Shown: positions 43,543 to 52,586 of the stretch, piece after piece
Numbering within the stretch: the first letter of the stretch is position 1
Layout: each line of letters starts with the position of its first letter
Origin: Lacrimispora indolis DSM 755
GTDB taxonomy: Bacteria > Bacillota > Clostridia > Lachnospirales > Lachnospiraceae
Length of the DNA: 64,000 nt
Reading direction: 5' to 3'
Assembly: GCF_000526995.1 (NCBI RefSeq)
Contig: NZ_AZUI01000001.1
Location: 1,364,001-1,428,000 of the forward strand
Position numbers and translations under genes: made by a program
Notes under the pieces: generated by a model
What the model was told of the DNA's origin: nothing
Seen by the model: only the letters and a program-made list of their open reading frames with translations
Database searches by the model: none

Positions 43543-44430
43543 AAATACAGAAGCTTCTTCCAGAAAAAATGCAAAAATCAATTCCAAAGTGGCATCAGTT
43601 TCCTTGCACGGGATCAAAATCCAGTCATGGATCATTTTTGCCCCTTTTTTGTAAATGATTTCTGTTCCCTGCAGTTTCCCCGCCTTTTCCGCCAAAAGCT
43701 CACAATCCGGAGTGAGAATCTCCTCTGTCCCCGAAAATACCAGAATCTGCCCCAGATTGTCCCAACTCCCATAAAGAGGAGACACAAAGGGATGATCCGG
43801 TTCCAGGGGACCACGGTAACGGGCACCGGCTTCTCTTAAAGCTTCCACCGGAAGGATTGGATCTGTTTTTTTCACGATCTTTATTTTCGGGTTGTTAAGA
43901 GCGATATCAAGCCATGGAGAAATGACGGCGGTTTTCACAGGCATGGGCAGATTCCCTATGTCCCGCAGTTCCTGTAAAAATGAAAGAGCCAGGCCGCCGC
44001 CGGAAAAATCTCCAAACAGGAAAAACTCATCCTCCGGATACTCCGCCACAAGACGGCTGTATACACGGACCAGATACTGGTGGACATCCAATGCCGTAAA
44101 CTCCGGGGCCAGAGGGCACTGGGGTATGGTCACCTTTACCTGATTTTCTATGGCAAAATGCTCCGCCATTTCCCTGTAACGCTCCGACGGTTCCAGGGTA
44201 TAAGCCCCTCCCGGGAGCATGAGGACATGGGCAGCCTTTGCATAGCTTCCGTTTATGGTGACTGCAGGAAAGCCGTCCACGCTCCAGGCCCTGACCCTCA
44301 CCCTTTTTGTAAACAGCTCCTGAGTCAGCACCGGCCTTCCTCTGACCGGCTGTTCCAGCTTAAGCGCCATTTTCTTGTCCGCTTTTTTAAGTCCTGCAGA
44401 AATCCTTGCCATTTCCGCTTTCATGCTCAT
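43540..44430 (-). CDS. Alpha/beta hydrolase, HSL-type esterase
   Basis: A 296-residue alpha/beta hydrolase of the hormone-sensitive-lipase type. It has an oxyanion-like PGGAYTL segment, the nucleophile elbow GDFSGGG (the family norm is GDSAGG), an acid residue in ILTPDCE and the His in MIHDWIL. It is cytoplasmic, without a signal peptide. It likely hydrolyses small acyl or acetyl esters. No operon partner. Confidence 0.85.
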   Translation of the reverse strand: MSMKAEMARISAGLKKADKKMALKLEQPVRGRPVLTQELFTKRVRVRAWSVDGFPAVTINGSYAKAAHVLMLPGGAYTLEPSERYREMAEHFAIENQVKVTIPQCPLAPEFTALDVHQYLVRVYSRLVAEYPEDEFFLFGDFSGGGLALSFLQELRDIGNLPMPVKTAVISPWLDIALNNPKIKIVKKTDPILPVEALREAGARYRGPLEPDHPFVSPLYGSWDNLGQILVFSGTEEILTPDCELLAEKAGKLQGTEIIYKKGAKMIHDWILIPCKETDATLELIFAFFLEEASVF

Positions 44431-44511
44431 GGTTTTTATCTCTCCTTTCCCTGTATTTCACATGTTACAGTTTAGCCATGGTTTCTCCATAGACGAACTG
44501 TAACCTCCACA

Positions 44512-45900
44512 TTACGAAGCCTTACATAATCTGTTTAATTTTTTCAGCTCATACACCACAAACTGACTGACAATGACCATTGATGTGATATCCGCCACAG
44601 GTCCTGCATATAAGATCCCTTCCAGTCCAAAGGATAAGGGAAGGATTAGAATCAGCGGAATCAGCAGCAAAAGCTGGCGCAGCATGGATAAAACAGAGGC
44701 CTTTAAAGGCTGTCCCGTTGACTGAAAATAGCTGGTGGTCGCAACCTGGAAGCCCGCCGAAAAAATTCCCAGCATATATATCTTCAGACAGCGGATCGCA
44801 AACTGGGTGAACTCTACATCCTTAGTTCCAAACAGGCTTAAAATCTGTCCGGGGAACAGCTGACAGGCAAGCCAGCCTATAAGGGAAACCGCTGTTGCCG
44901 CACTGGCAGCCAGAAGAAAGGTCCTTCTCACACGATCCGGCTGATTCGCTCCCTTGTTAAAACCAAGTATGGGCTGTGATCCGATACCGATCCCGATACA
45001 GATGGAAATGAGTATCATTCCGATCTTATTCACAACGCCCATAGCGCTTAAAGCCACATCGCCGCCAATGGCTGTCCGGTTTCCATAATACACCAGAGAA
45101 TTGTTCATGACAACCTGTAAAATGGTAGACGCGATCTGGGTGATACCGCTGGAAACCCCAAGGGGCAGAGCCAGCCGGCAAATACCCTTATCAATGCGCA
45201 TGCCTTTTTTATTGAGGCGCATATGTTTTCCCCTGTACATAAAGTACAGCACCAGGACAACTGCTGATATAATCTGAGAGGTGATGGTAGCTATGGCCGC
45301 ACCGGTCACACCCCAATGGAATACAAAGATATAAATAGGATCCAAAATGGTATTCAAAACAGCGCCTACTAATATGGCGTACATGGACAAAGCAGGATTC
45401 CCATCGGTCCTTGCCATATTGCTCAGCACCACAGAAAGCATGTTAAACGGAGTTCCTAACAGTATGACGGAGGTGTACTGCCTCGCATATTCCATAGTGT
45501 TCTCGGTCGCCCCAAAAACCTTTAACATAGGTGTCATAAGGGGAAAGGCCACAGCCATGACCAGGACACTGGCTGCCAGGGTCACCAGGAAAACGGTTCC
45601 AAGAGTCTTGTCCGCCGCCTCCTCATTCTTTTCCCCCAGCTTAATGGCCGCATAGGCGCTTCCCCCCGCTCCCAGCAGGGTAGATATGGCCAAAATAATC
45701 GTGACAATGGGAAATGCAATGGTGGTGGCCGCATTTCCCAGATATCCGATGCCCTGTCCGATGAAAATCTGGTCCACAATGTTGTAAATTGAATTTACCA
45801 GCATGGAAACAATTGCTGGAAGTGCAAACTGCAGCAGCAAATGCCCTATTGGCTTATATCCCAGGGGATTTTCCCCCTGTCTTATCCTGTCTTGTTCCAT
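44512..45900 (-). CDS. MATE-family multidrug efflux transporter
   Basis: A 462-residue multidrug and toxin extrusion protein with twelve predicted membrane segments and the MatE-type PIGHLLLQFALPAIVSMLVNSIYNIVDQIFIG start. The ATG at 45900 has AAAGGAATAG upstream and is used in place of a 29-codon longer frame. It is 8 bases from the MarR gene upstream, so the two form an operon in which the drug-responsive regulator controls the pump. Confidence 0.92.
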   Translation of the reverse strand: MEQDRIRQGENPLGYKPIGHLLLQFALPAIVSMLVNSIYNIVDQIFIGQGIGYLGNAATTIAFPIVTIILAISTLLGAGGSAYAAIKLGEKNEEAADKTLGTVFLVTLAASVLVMAVAFPLMTPMLKVFGATENTMEYARQYTSVILLGTPFNMLSVVLSNMARTDGNPALSMYAILVGAVLNTILDPIYIFVFHWGVTGAAIATITSQIISAVVLVLYFMYRGKHMRLNKKGMRIDKGICRLALPLGVSSGITQIASTILQVVMNNSLVYYGNRTAIGGDVALSAMGVVNKIGMILISICIGIGIGSQPILGFNKGANQPDRVRRTFLLAASAATAVSLIGWLACQLFPGQILSLFGTKDVEFTQFAIRCLKIYMLGIFSAGFQVATTSYFQSTGQPLKASVLSMLRQLLLLIPLILILPLSFGLEGILYAGPVADITSMVIVSQFVVYELKKLNRLCKAS

Positions 45901-45907
45901 AAAATCT

Positions 45908-46357
45908 CTATTCCTTTCCTTTCTGTTCCACAATGTGATCGCGGGCATTGCAGGCCATGCGGATGAGCATTTGCTCCGCTGCTTCACGTTCTTCCTTAGT
46001 AAACCCCTTTAATACAATATCCGCCCATTCATTTACACTCTCCAGAGTTTTTTCCACTACAGCCGCCGCCTTGTCCGTAACATAAATCCTTCGGATGCGC
46101 TTGTCCTCTTTTGCCATTTCCGTCAGGACATACCCCTCTTCTTCCAGCTTCTTCACCGCGCGGGTGGCAGTCGCTTTATCATATTGGCCATAGGAAGCCA
46201 GTTCATGGAGGCTCATGCCCGGATTTTTATAAATCTGCAATAAAAAAAACTGTTGTCCACAGCCTATCTGATAAAAGGATAATTGATTTGCAAAGTACAT
46301 ATTATTCAGTCTTTGGAGAATCGAGATATATTTCCCGATTTCCCTGTGCTCGTTCAT
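45908..46357 (-). CDS. MarR-family transcriptional regulator
   Basis: A 149-residue winged-helix MarR protein. The DNA-binding wing region (ATRAVKKLEEEGYVLTEMAKEDKRIRRIYVT) is clear. The ATG at 46357 follows GGAGGTGGAACGC. It is co-transcribed with the MATE pump gene downstream and probably represses both until an effector binds. Confidence 0.92.
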   Translation of the reverse strand: MNEHREIGKYISILQRLNNMYFANQLSFYQIGCGQQFFLLQIYKNPGMSLHELASYGQYDKATATRAVKKLEEEGYVLTEMAKEDKRIRRIYVTDKAAAVVEKTLESVNEWADIVLKGFTKEEREAAEQMLIRMACNARDHIVEQKGKE

Positions 46358-46460
46358 GCGTTCCACCTCCAAGCCATAAGGGCGAATTACACTTTTTAGG
46401 GTGATAATCAGCATATCATAAAATGGTTGCACCCGCAACTATTTTTTTCATCCAGAAAAA

Positions 46461-46497
46461 CAAAAAGCGGTACCGGTTTTGCATTACCGGTACCGCT
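46461..46497 (-). terminator. Strong terminator of the serine operon
   Basis: AGCGGTACCGGT and ACCGGTACCGCT form a perfect 12-bp stem with an 8-base loop. On the minus strand it is followed by TTTTTGTTTTTC, 17 bases after the sdaAA stop. Confidence 0.9.
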
Positions 46498-46513
46498 GTT
46501 CATAATAAATTTA

Positions 46514-47389
46514 CTATGATTTAAAAATCTCACAGGCCTTCCCGCAGGCAGCCTCTGTAACCGCACAGCCGCCAAGTGAAGTTTCCCTTAATTCAAATGG
46601 AATGGAGCGCCCCACCGCCATCATGGTGTCCAGCATCTGGTCAAAGGGTATGAACTGTTTGACTCCTGACAATGCCATTTCTGCACATACCAGTGCATTG
46701 GCAGCACCCAGAACATTGCGGTTCTGGCAGGGATATTCCACCAGGCCGGCTACCGGGTCGCAGACCAGACCTAAAAGATTTACTAAGGCAGAGGAAGCTG
46801 CATCCATGCACTGCTGCGGCGTACCGCCCATAATTTCCGTCGCCGCTGCCGCTGCCATTGCGGAAGCCGCACCGACTTCGGCCTGACAGCCGGCCTGTGC
46901 TCCGGCCACGGTCGCATTCCTCATGAACAGATAACCAACCGCACTTGCCGTAAAAAGGCCATCTATGATCTGATCACTGCCCAGGGAAAATTCTTCTTCC
47001 AGGGCAAGGAGCAGCCCGGGCAGCACTCCGGAGCTTCCGGCTGTAGGCGCCGCCACAATAAGTCCCATAGAAGCATTCACCTCCAAGACAGCAAGTGAAT
47101 AGGTAATCGCCTTGGACAGCATGCTCCCGCATATGGATTTTCCTGATCTCCTTCTGTCCCGTACCTTTGCAGATTCTCCCCCGATCAGTCCGCCAATGGA
47201 AATCACAGGTTCATCTAAGGGCTTATGGCAGGATTCTTTCATAATCCGGTAAGCTTCCTTCATCCGGCTGATGGTCTCTTCAGAACCGGCGCCGAACTCA
47301 CTGGCTTCACGTTCCTTCATCACTTCTGAGATCCGGCATTGATTTTCCTCACATAATTTCAGCAATTCATTTCCTGATATAAAATCCAT
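46514..47389 (-). CDS. sdaAA: L-serine dehydratase, iron-sulfur type, alpha subunit
   Basis: A 291-residue SdaAA subunit. With the beta subunit it deaminates L-serine to pyruvate and ammonia using an oxygen-sensitive [4Fe-4S] cluster. Candidate cluster cysteines are in AGCQAEVG, LLGLVCDPVAG and EYPCQNRN. It starts 9 bases after sdaAB and is the last gene of the symporter-sdaAB-sdaAA operon. Confidence 0.95.
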   Translation of the reverse strand: MDFISGNELLKLCEENQCRISEVMKEREASEFGAGSEETISRMKEAYRIMKESCHKPLDEPVISIGGLIGGESAKVRDRRRSGKSICGSMLSKAITYSLAVLEVNASMGLIVAAPTAGSSGVLPGLLLALEEEFSLGSDQIIDGLFTASAVGYLFMRNATVAGAQAGCQAEVGAASAMAAAAATEIMGGTPQQCMDAASSALVNLLGLVCDPVAGLVEYPCQNRNVLGAANALVCAEMALSGVKQFIPFDQMLDTMMAVGRSIPFELRETSLGGCAVTEAACGKACEIFKS

Positions 47390-47398
47390 AAAAGCCTC

Positions 47399-48067
47399 CT
47401 AAACCTGAATAAGCATAACATCTTCTACTTTCGGATGTTCCCGCAGCTTTTCCAACAATTCCTGGGGAATCTCCTCATCAGATTCTACCACAGAGTAAGC
47501 GGTTGCCCCTTTCCGTTCCCGGAACAATCGCATGAAAGCAATATTTACATTGCGCTCACTTAAACTGGTTGCAATATAGGCCACCATGCCCGGATAGTCC
47601 AAATGCCGTATGACCAGTGTGGAATATTCTCCGGTAAAGTCTACATCAATTCCGTTGATCCTGACAATTTTTACCTTACCTCCTCCTAACGAGACTCCGC
47701 GGACCGACATGGTTCCGGCCTCTTCTCCAGTTACATGAATCTCTACTGTATTTGGATGCACCTCTGTTTCTTTTTCATCCACACGGAAGGAATACTTCAG
47801 TCCACATTCATCCGCCAGCTGAAAGGAATTTTTAATCCTTAAGTCATAAGTCTCAAATCCCAGGATGCCTCCAAGAAGCGCACGGTCGGTCCCATGGCCT
47901 TTGTAGGTCTTTGCAAAAGAACCATACAAAACAAATTCCACCTCTTTGATCGGCCCGTTGAACATCTTTTTAACCAGAAGAGCAATCGCCACAGCACCCG
48001 CGGTATGGGAACTGGATGGCCCTACCATATTGGGGCCGATTACATCAAAAATACTGATAGACGGCAT
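47399..48067 (-). CDS. sdaAB: L-serine dehydratase, iron-sulfur type, beta subunit
   Basis: A 222-residue SdaAB subunit. The N-terminal domain starts with ISIFDVIGPNMVGPSSSHTAGA, which is diagnostic. A C-terminal ACT domain (about 148-222: STLVIRHLDYPGMVAYIATSL...) is the likely serine sensor. It forms a two-subunit enzyme with SdaAA. Confidence 0.95.
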   Translation of the reverse strand: MPSISIFDVIGPNMVGPSSSHTAGAVAIALLVKKMFNGPIKEVEFVLYGSFAKTYKGHGTDRALLGGILGFETYDLRIKNSFQLADECGLKYSFRVDEKETEVHPNTVEIHVTGEEAGTMSVRGVSLGGGKVKIVRINGIDVDFTGEYSTLVIRHLDYPGMVAYIATSLSERNVNIAFMRLFRERKGATAYSVVESDEEIPQELLEKLREHPKVEDVMLIQV

Positions 48068-48094
48068 AAACGGTCTTCTCCTTTCCCAGTCACC

Positions 48095-49309
48095 TTATTG
48101 TAAGTTATCTTTTTTAATATATTTGTGGTAATACATATCAACCAATGCACTGATTGCATTATCTCCTGATACGTTACAAGCAGTTCCGAAGCTGTCCTGT
48201 GCAATATACATTGCCTGAAGAAGGCTGGCAATATCACCCACTGCCGGTATTCCAACAATGGGGAAGAACGGTGTCGCCGTAAAGATGGAACCTCCCGGAG
48301 CTCCCGGAGATGCAACCAGGGCTACTCCCAGCACACAGATAAATGGAAATATGGTAAGGAAGCCATGAGGCATGCCGTAAATAAGCAGGGTCGCGGTCAC
48401 ACAGCAGGTAATGGTGATCATGGAACCTGCCATATGAATGTTAGCGCACAGCGGAATTACGAAATTACGGATTTCTTCTGAAATGCCATTACTTTCCGCA
48501 CACTTGATGTTAACCGGAATGGTTGCCGCAGAAGACTGTGTACCGATTGCGGTTAAGTAACCTGGCAGCTGGTTTTTCAGCATGGTGACAGGATTTCGTT
48601 TTGTCATTATGCCTGCAAAGGTAAAGGCTACAAGCAAATAGATCAAATGAAGAAGTATTACGATCAGGAATACCTTCCAAAGCACGGACATAATTGCAAA
48701 GGTGGTTCCCTGATATGTCATCTTGGCAAAAGTTCCGCAGATATATAAAGGAAGAAGCGGAATAATCACACGGCCCAGTACTTTTGTAATAATCTCAGCA
48801 AAGTCTTTGATCACATTATACAAGGTATCCCCGATCTCTTTGCCCCGCATGGTGCTGATGCATACGCCCAGTACAAAGGCAAGTACAACAGCGGCTGTTG
48901 TTTCAAGCAGCGGAGTGATGGCCAGAGAGAAATATCCGCTGATGGCCTTATCACTTGCAGATGCAACTTTCGCTACTACCTCTTCATTCACAAAAGAGGG
49001 GAAAAACGTACTGGCAACCGCATAAGCTGCACTTCCAGCCAGCAGCGTGGAAGCATAAGAAATTGCCGCGGTAAACGCCAGCAGCTTTCCTGCTCCCTGA
49101 GATAAGTCTGCAATTCCCATTGTAACAAAAGCTACTACCATAAGCGGAATGATAAACATTAAAAACTGCTTAAACAAATCTGATATAGTGATCAATATTG
49201 AAGTTACAAAGCTTGGACAATACATTCCGATCAAAATACCAATGATAATTGCAATAATCAGCCTTGGTACCAGCCCCAGTCCCTTCTTACTCTTTTTACT
49301 TTCCTCCAT
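48095..49309 (-). CDS. Dicarboxylate/amino acid:cation symporter (serine uptake likely)
   Basis: A 404-residue member of the DAACS (SLC1-like) family with eight membrane segments and two re-entrant loops. The substrate loop regions GTQSSAATIPVN and GAPGGSIF are present. Family members import glutamate, aspartate, or serine/threonine (SstT). Location directly upstream of the two serine dehydratase genes makes serine or threonine the best guess. A palindrome matching one near the YheO-type regulator lies 53 bases upstream. Confidence 0.85.
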   Translation of the reverse strand: MEESKKSKKGLGLVPRLIIAIIIGILIGMYCPSFVTSILITISDLFKQFLMFIIPLMVVAFVTMGIADLSQGAGKLLAFTAAISYASTLLAGSAAYAVASTFFPSFVNEEVVAKVASASDKAISGYFSLAITPLLETTAAVVLAFVLGVCISTMRGKEIGDTLYNVIKDFAEIITKVLGRVIIPLLPLYICGTFAKMTYQGTTFAIMSVLWKVFLIVILLHLIYLLVAFTFAGIMTKRNPVTMLKNQLPGYLTAIGTQSSAATIPVNIKCAESNGISEEIRNFVIPLCANIHMAGSMITITCCVTATLLIYGMPHGFLTIFPFICVLGVALVASPGAPGGSIFTATPFFPIVGIPAVGDIASLLQAMYIAQDSFGTACNVSGDNAISALVDMYYHKYIKKDNLQ

Positions 49310-49361
49310 ATCAATACCTTCCTTTCGATGAGTAAAATAAATTTTATTTATTTTATTTTTT

Positions 49362-49381
49362 TGATGTAATTTATTTTATCA
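49362..49381. promoter_or_regulatory. Candidate operator of the serine operon
   Basis: TGATGTAATTTATTTTATCA matches the perfect palindrome at 50301-50320 in 16 of 20 positions and lies just before the symporter gene. Confidence 0.5.
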
Positions 49382-49429
49382 TAAATTTATAAAGATTGCA
49401 ATGTCATTATATTTTTCTAATAATCAAAC

Positions 49430-49482
49430 AAAAATCCCGCAGTTTCTTTGTAATATTGCACAAATGACTGCAGGATTTTTCT
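49430..49482 (-). terminator. Terminator of the YheO-type regulator gene
   Basis: AAAAATCCCGCAGT pairs with ACTGCAGGATTTTT (one mismatch), with an inner TTTGT/ACAAA pairing. It lies between the regulator stop and the serine operon promoter and is flanked by T runs on both sides. Confidence 0.75.
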
Positions 49483-49509
49483 TTGCATCAGGTTTTGCTG
49501 TATTAATGT

Positions 49510-50193
49510 TTATTCATTTCTCTTTTCTGTAATTACCCCCGCATTCCGAATGTGCATATATACGGTGTTTTTAGAAATCCCCAGGTAATCAGCCACCTTT
49601 ACAACCGCATCTTTCAGGGTAAAAACCCCCTGTTGGTGCAAAGAGTTAATGATCTCCTTGTTTTTAAGAGACGGAAGTATTCCATCATCTTCCATTACGG
49701 TTTTCCGAACCTCTTTGACTTTGCTGAGAATTAATTCATCCAGATTATTTGCAAAAGTTTCGGATTTAACCAGGGAATGTGAGGATATTTGGGGAAAATA
49801 GCTGGACAGGATATCGGATAAACCTGTATTCAAATAAAAATTGATACATAAAAGTCCGATAATCCTCCCCTCCTCCCCGCGCACTACAATGGTAGAGGAT
49901 TTTAATGGTTCTTCTTTTTTGTTCTTGGTGAAATAGGAAATATAGCTCTTTTCGCCATCTTTTTCGATTTCTTCCAGCATCTGAAGAGCCAGGTCCGTAA
50001 TCGGCATTCCTTCCGCGCGTCCTGTATGGTGTCCATTGATGATCTTTATGACGGAATGTTCCGTATCCTCCAGACTATGAAGTACCATCTCATAGCCTCC
50101 CCCCAGATAATCCGCCAGCCCTTCCAGCATGATCTTATAGGAATCCAGTATAATTCTGTCAATCAGTGTTAAGTGTACATTATAATCCTTCAT
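49510..50193 (-). CDS. YheO-like PAS/helix-turn-helix regulator
   Basis: A 227-residue regulator. The N-terminal YheO-type PAS-like domain (about 10-120: LADYLGGGYEMVLHSLEDTEHSVIKIINGHHTGR...) is a ligand sensor. The C-terminal helix-turn-helix is about 180-227 (LKDAVVKVADYLGISKNTVYMHIRNAG). The ATG at 50193 is chosen because AGGGG lies 9 bases upstream; the ATG at 50202 abuts it. Position next to the serine operon and a shared palindrome suggest that it controls serine catabolism. Confidence 0.85.
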   Translation of the reverse strand: MKDYNVHLTLIDRIILDSYKIMLEGLADYLGGGYEMVLHSLEDTEHSVIKIINGHHTGRAEGMPITDLALQMLEEIEKDGEKSYISYFTKNKKEEPLKSSTIVVRGEEGRIIGLLCINFYLNTGLSDILSSYFPQISSHSLVKSETFANNLDELILSKVKEVRKTVMEDDGILPSLKNKEIINSLHQQGVFTLKDAVVKVADYLGISKNTVYMHIRNAGVITEKRNE

Positions 50194-50246
50194 TGTAATC
50201 ATCCCCTATGTTCAGTTTTTGAGGAATAATGCATTATTTTTAAGGC

Positions 50247-50275
50247 ATTATAACATGCTGTAAAATTTTTTTCAA
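50247..50275 (-). promoter_or_regulatory. Promoter of the YheO-like regulator
   Basis: On the minus strand TTGAAA (50275-50270), a 17-base spacer and TATAAT (50252-50247) give a near-consensus promoter. Confidence 0.65.
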
Positions 50276-50300
50276 TAAAATAAAGAAAGGTTCTTAAAGA

Positions 50301-50320
50301 TAATGTAATTTATTACATTA
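50301..50320. promoter_or_regulatory. Perfect palindrome, candidate YheO-type operator
   Basis: TAATGTAATTTATTACATTA is a perfect 9-bp inverted repeat around TT, located 25 bases upstream of the -35 of the regulator promoter. A 16/20 match precedes the serine operon. Confidence 0.55.
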
Positions 50321-50353
50321 AAATAGTCCGGTCAACGCCTGACCGGACTATTT
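50321..50353. terminator. Terminator after the GH36 gene
   Basis: AAATAGTCCGGTCA and TGACCGGACTATTT form a perfect 14-bp stem with a 5-base loop, directly after the alpha-galactosidase stop codon on the minus strand. Confidence 0.8.
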
Positions 50354-50356
50354 TTC

Positions 50357-52573
50357 TTATTCCTGTTTTTTCTTAACAAAAAAGAGGAAAGAGGCAAAAT
50401 CTCCTGTCTCCTTTAACAGGCGTCCTCTGTCAATGGGAATACCGGCGTACATAAGCTCACTTCCAAAATATTCGCCGGTCATCCCAGGCAGGGAAACCTG
50501 ATACAGCATTTCCTGGCAAAGGCCCTGAAGCCTCAGTCTGAGCCAGCCGGCATTGACTGGATTCAGGACCTGAAAATAGGCGCCAACTGCCTGTTCCATG
50601 TCCTCTGACACCGTGATCCAGGCTGTGTCATTCCCTTCAAAAGGACTCTTAAGCCGGTAAAATGTACCCTGGTGCAAAAGCTTCCGGTACTTTTTGTAGC
50701 AAACGATCTGCTGTTTAACCACCTCTATTTCCTCGGAGGTCAGTTTATTTAAATCCAGTTCATATCCAAAAGCTCCGAAAATTGCCGCATTTCCCCTTGA
50801 TTCCAAAGGCGTGATCCTGTGTACCTGATGGTTTGGAACTGCGGAAACATGGGCTCCGATGCTGGATATGGGATAGACCATACTGGTCCCGTACTGGATC
50901 TTCAGCCGGTCCATTGCATCAGTATTGTCGCTGCACCATGCCTGGGGAGCAAAGTAAAGCATTCCAGGATCAAACCTGGCCCCTCCGCTGGCACAGGATT
51001 CAAATAAGATCTTCGGAAAATCCCTGGTAAACCTGGTATATAAGTCATAGACTCCCAGGATAAATTTATGCATCACCATTCCCTGGCTCTCAGGGAGAGT
51101 CCCTTTGGAATAACATTCCGTTAAATACCGGTTCATATCCCATTTAATATAGGAAATCCTGGCATTACCAATGATCTCTTTTAACATGCCATAAACCGCA
51201 TCAACCACTTTTTTCCTTGAAAAATCAAGGACATGCTGGTTTCTGCTGGGGGTTTCATAGCGTCCGGGAGCGGACAGGATCCAGTCCGGATGGGCCTCGT
51301 AAAAACGGCTGTTCTTATTGACCATTTCCGGTTCGATCCACAAACCGAATTTTAAACCCAGAGCCTCGATCTTCTCCGACAGCCCGGAAATCCCCTCCGG
51401 AAGCTTTTCCTTGTTCACATACCAGTCTCCCAAAGCTCTGTAGTCGTCGTTGCGCTCCCCAAACCACCCGTCATCCAGGACAAACAGCTCCACTCCGGTT
51501 TCCTTCGCCTTCTGTGCAATGTCAAGGATCTTTTCTTCGTTGAAATCCATGTAGGTGGCTTCCCAGTTATTTAAAAGCACAGGTCTTTCCCTGTCCCTCC
51601 AATATCCCCTTGCAAGCCGGGTCCTGTATAAACGGTGGAACATCTGGCTCATATGGGAAAGTCCCTGGTCCGAATACACCATCACAAGCTCCGGAGTCTG
51701 AAAAGATTCCCCTGTTTTCAAAGGCCATTCAAAGGTATCCGGATGGATCCCAAAGAGCACCCGGGTGGTATCATGGGTGCAGACCTCCACCTGTCCTAAG
51801 AAGCTTCCGCTGTACACAAGGCTGAAGCCGTATACCTGGCCGCTTTTTTCCGTAGTCTCTTTTCTCGCCAGAGCCAGAAATGGATTATGCTCTGCACTGC
51901 TGATTCCTCTCATGCTGTAAATGGACTGGATTCCCTGTTCCAGGACACGCCTCTTCAAATACCGCTCTCTGGACCATGCCCCTGAAAGCTGGATCATCTC
52001 GTAATCACAATCCGGTAAGTCCACCGCTCCGCTCATTGCGGTCAGAAGGACGATCTCCTCCTTGCCCCGGTGATCAAAACGGGCATGCCTTGTGATGACC
52101 GGCAGTTCTTCATAAATGGTATAGGAAAGGATCAGGTCCGTACCCAACACCTCATCACGAAGGGTGACCTCCAGGGTAACGGCCTCTTTCTCCTCTTCCA
52201 CATAGGTGGCAGGAAGAGGTTCTATGGACCGTTTTCCCCCAAAGATTTTATGGGACACATAGGTGAAGCTGCTGATCCTGCTGCCATTCTCCTGTCTGAC
52301 AATGCAGGCACCGTACCGGTAATCCCCTGTTCCATAAGCCGGATATTCCTGCTTTGTATACTGTAAACAAAGACTCACCGGTTCCGGACAGGTGATGGCT
52401 GCGTGAGAGCGCTCCCCTGTCTCAAGAAGATATGCATAGGACTCCCTGTCCGTAATGCGTTTCCCATAATACAGATTTCCCAGCTGTCCATTGGCCATGA
52501 TCTGGATGATATAGCTCACGGACTGATTATACAGGTGAAACTGATTTGCTTGTTCATGATAAATGATAGGCAT
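50357..52573 (-). CDS. Alpha-galactosidase, GH36
   Basis: A 738-residue GH36 enzyme that removes alpha-1,6-galactose from raffinose-type sugars and melibiose. It has an N-terminal beta-sandwich, a central TIM barrel and a C-terminal domain. The nucleophile lies in KWDMNR and the acid/base in CSDNTDAMDR, as in RafA/AgaA. There is no signal peptide, so it acts inside the cell. The ATG at 52573 with GGAG is chosen; a 13-codon extension would overlap the permease gene. It is the last gene of the ABC operon. Confidence 0.94.
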   Translation of the reverse strand: MPIIYHEQANQFHLYNQSVSYIIQIMANGQLGNLYYGKRITDRESYAYLLETGERSHAAITCPEPVSLCLQYTKQEYPAYGTGDYRYGACIVRQENGSRISSFTYVSHKIFGGKRSIEPLPATYVEEEKEAVTLEVTLRDEVLGTDLILSYTIYEELPVITRHARFDHRGKEEIVLLTAMSGAVDLPDCDYEMIQLSGAWSRERYLKRRVLEQGIQSIYSMRGISSAEHNPFLALARKETTEKSGQVYGFSLVYSGSFLGQVEVCTHDTTRVLFGIHPDTFEWPLKTGESFQTPELVMVYSDQGLSHMSQMFHRLYRTRLARGYWRDRERPVLLNNWEATYMDFNEEKILDIAQKAKETGVELFVLDDGWFGERNDDYRALGDWYVNKEKLPEGISGLSEKIEALGLKFGLWIEPEMVNKNSRFYEAHPDWILSAPGRYETPSRNQHVLDFSRKKVVDAVYGMLKEIIGNARISYIKWDMNRYLTECYSKGTLPESQGMVMHKFILGVYDLYTRFTRDFPKILFESCASGGARFDPGMLYFAPQAWCSDNTDAMDRLKIQYGTSMVYPISSIGAHVSAVPNHQVHRITPLESRGNAAIFGAFGYELDLNKLTSEEIEVVKQQIVCYKKYRKLLHQGTFYRLKSPFEGNDTAWITVSEDMEQAVGAYFQVLNPVNAGWLRLRLQGLCQEMLYQVSLPGMTGEYFGSELMYAGIPIDRGRLLKETGDFASFLFFVKKKQE

Positions 52574-52586
52574 AAGTCGACTCCTT

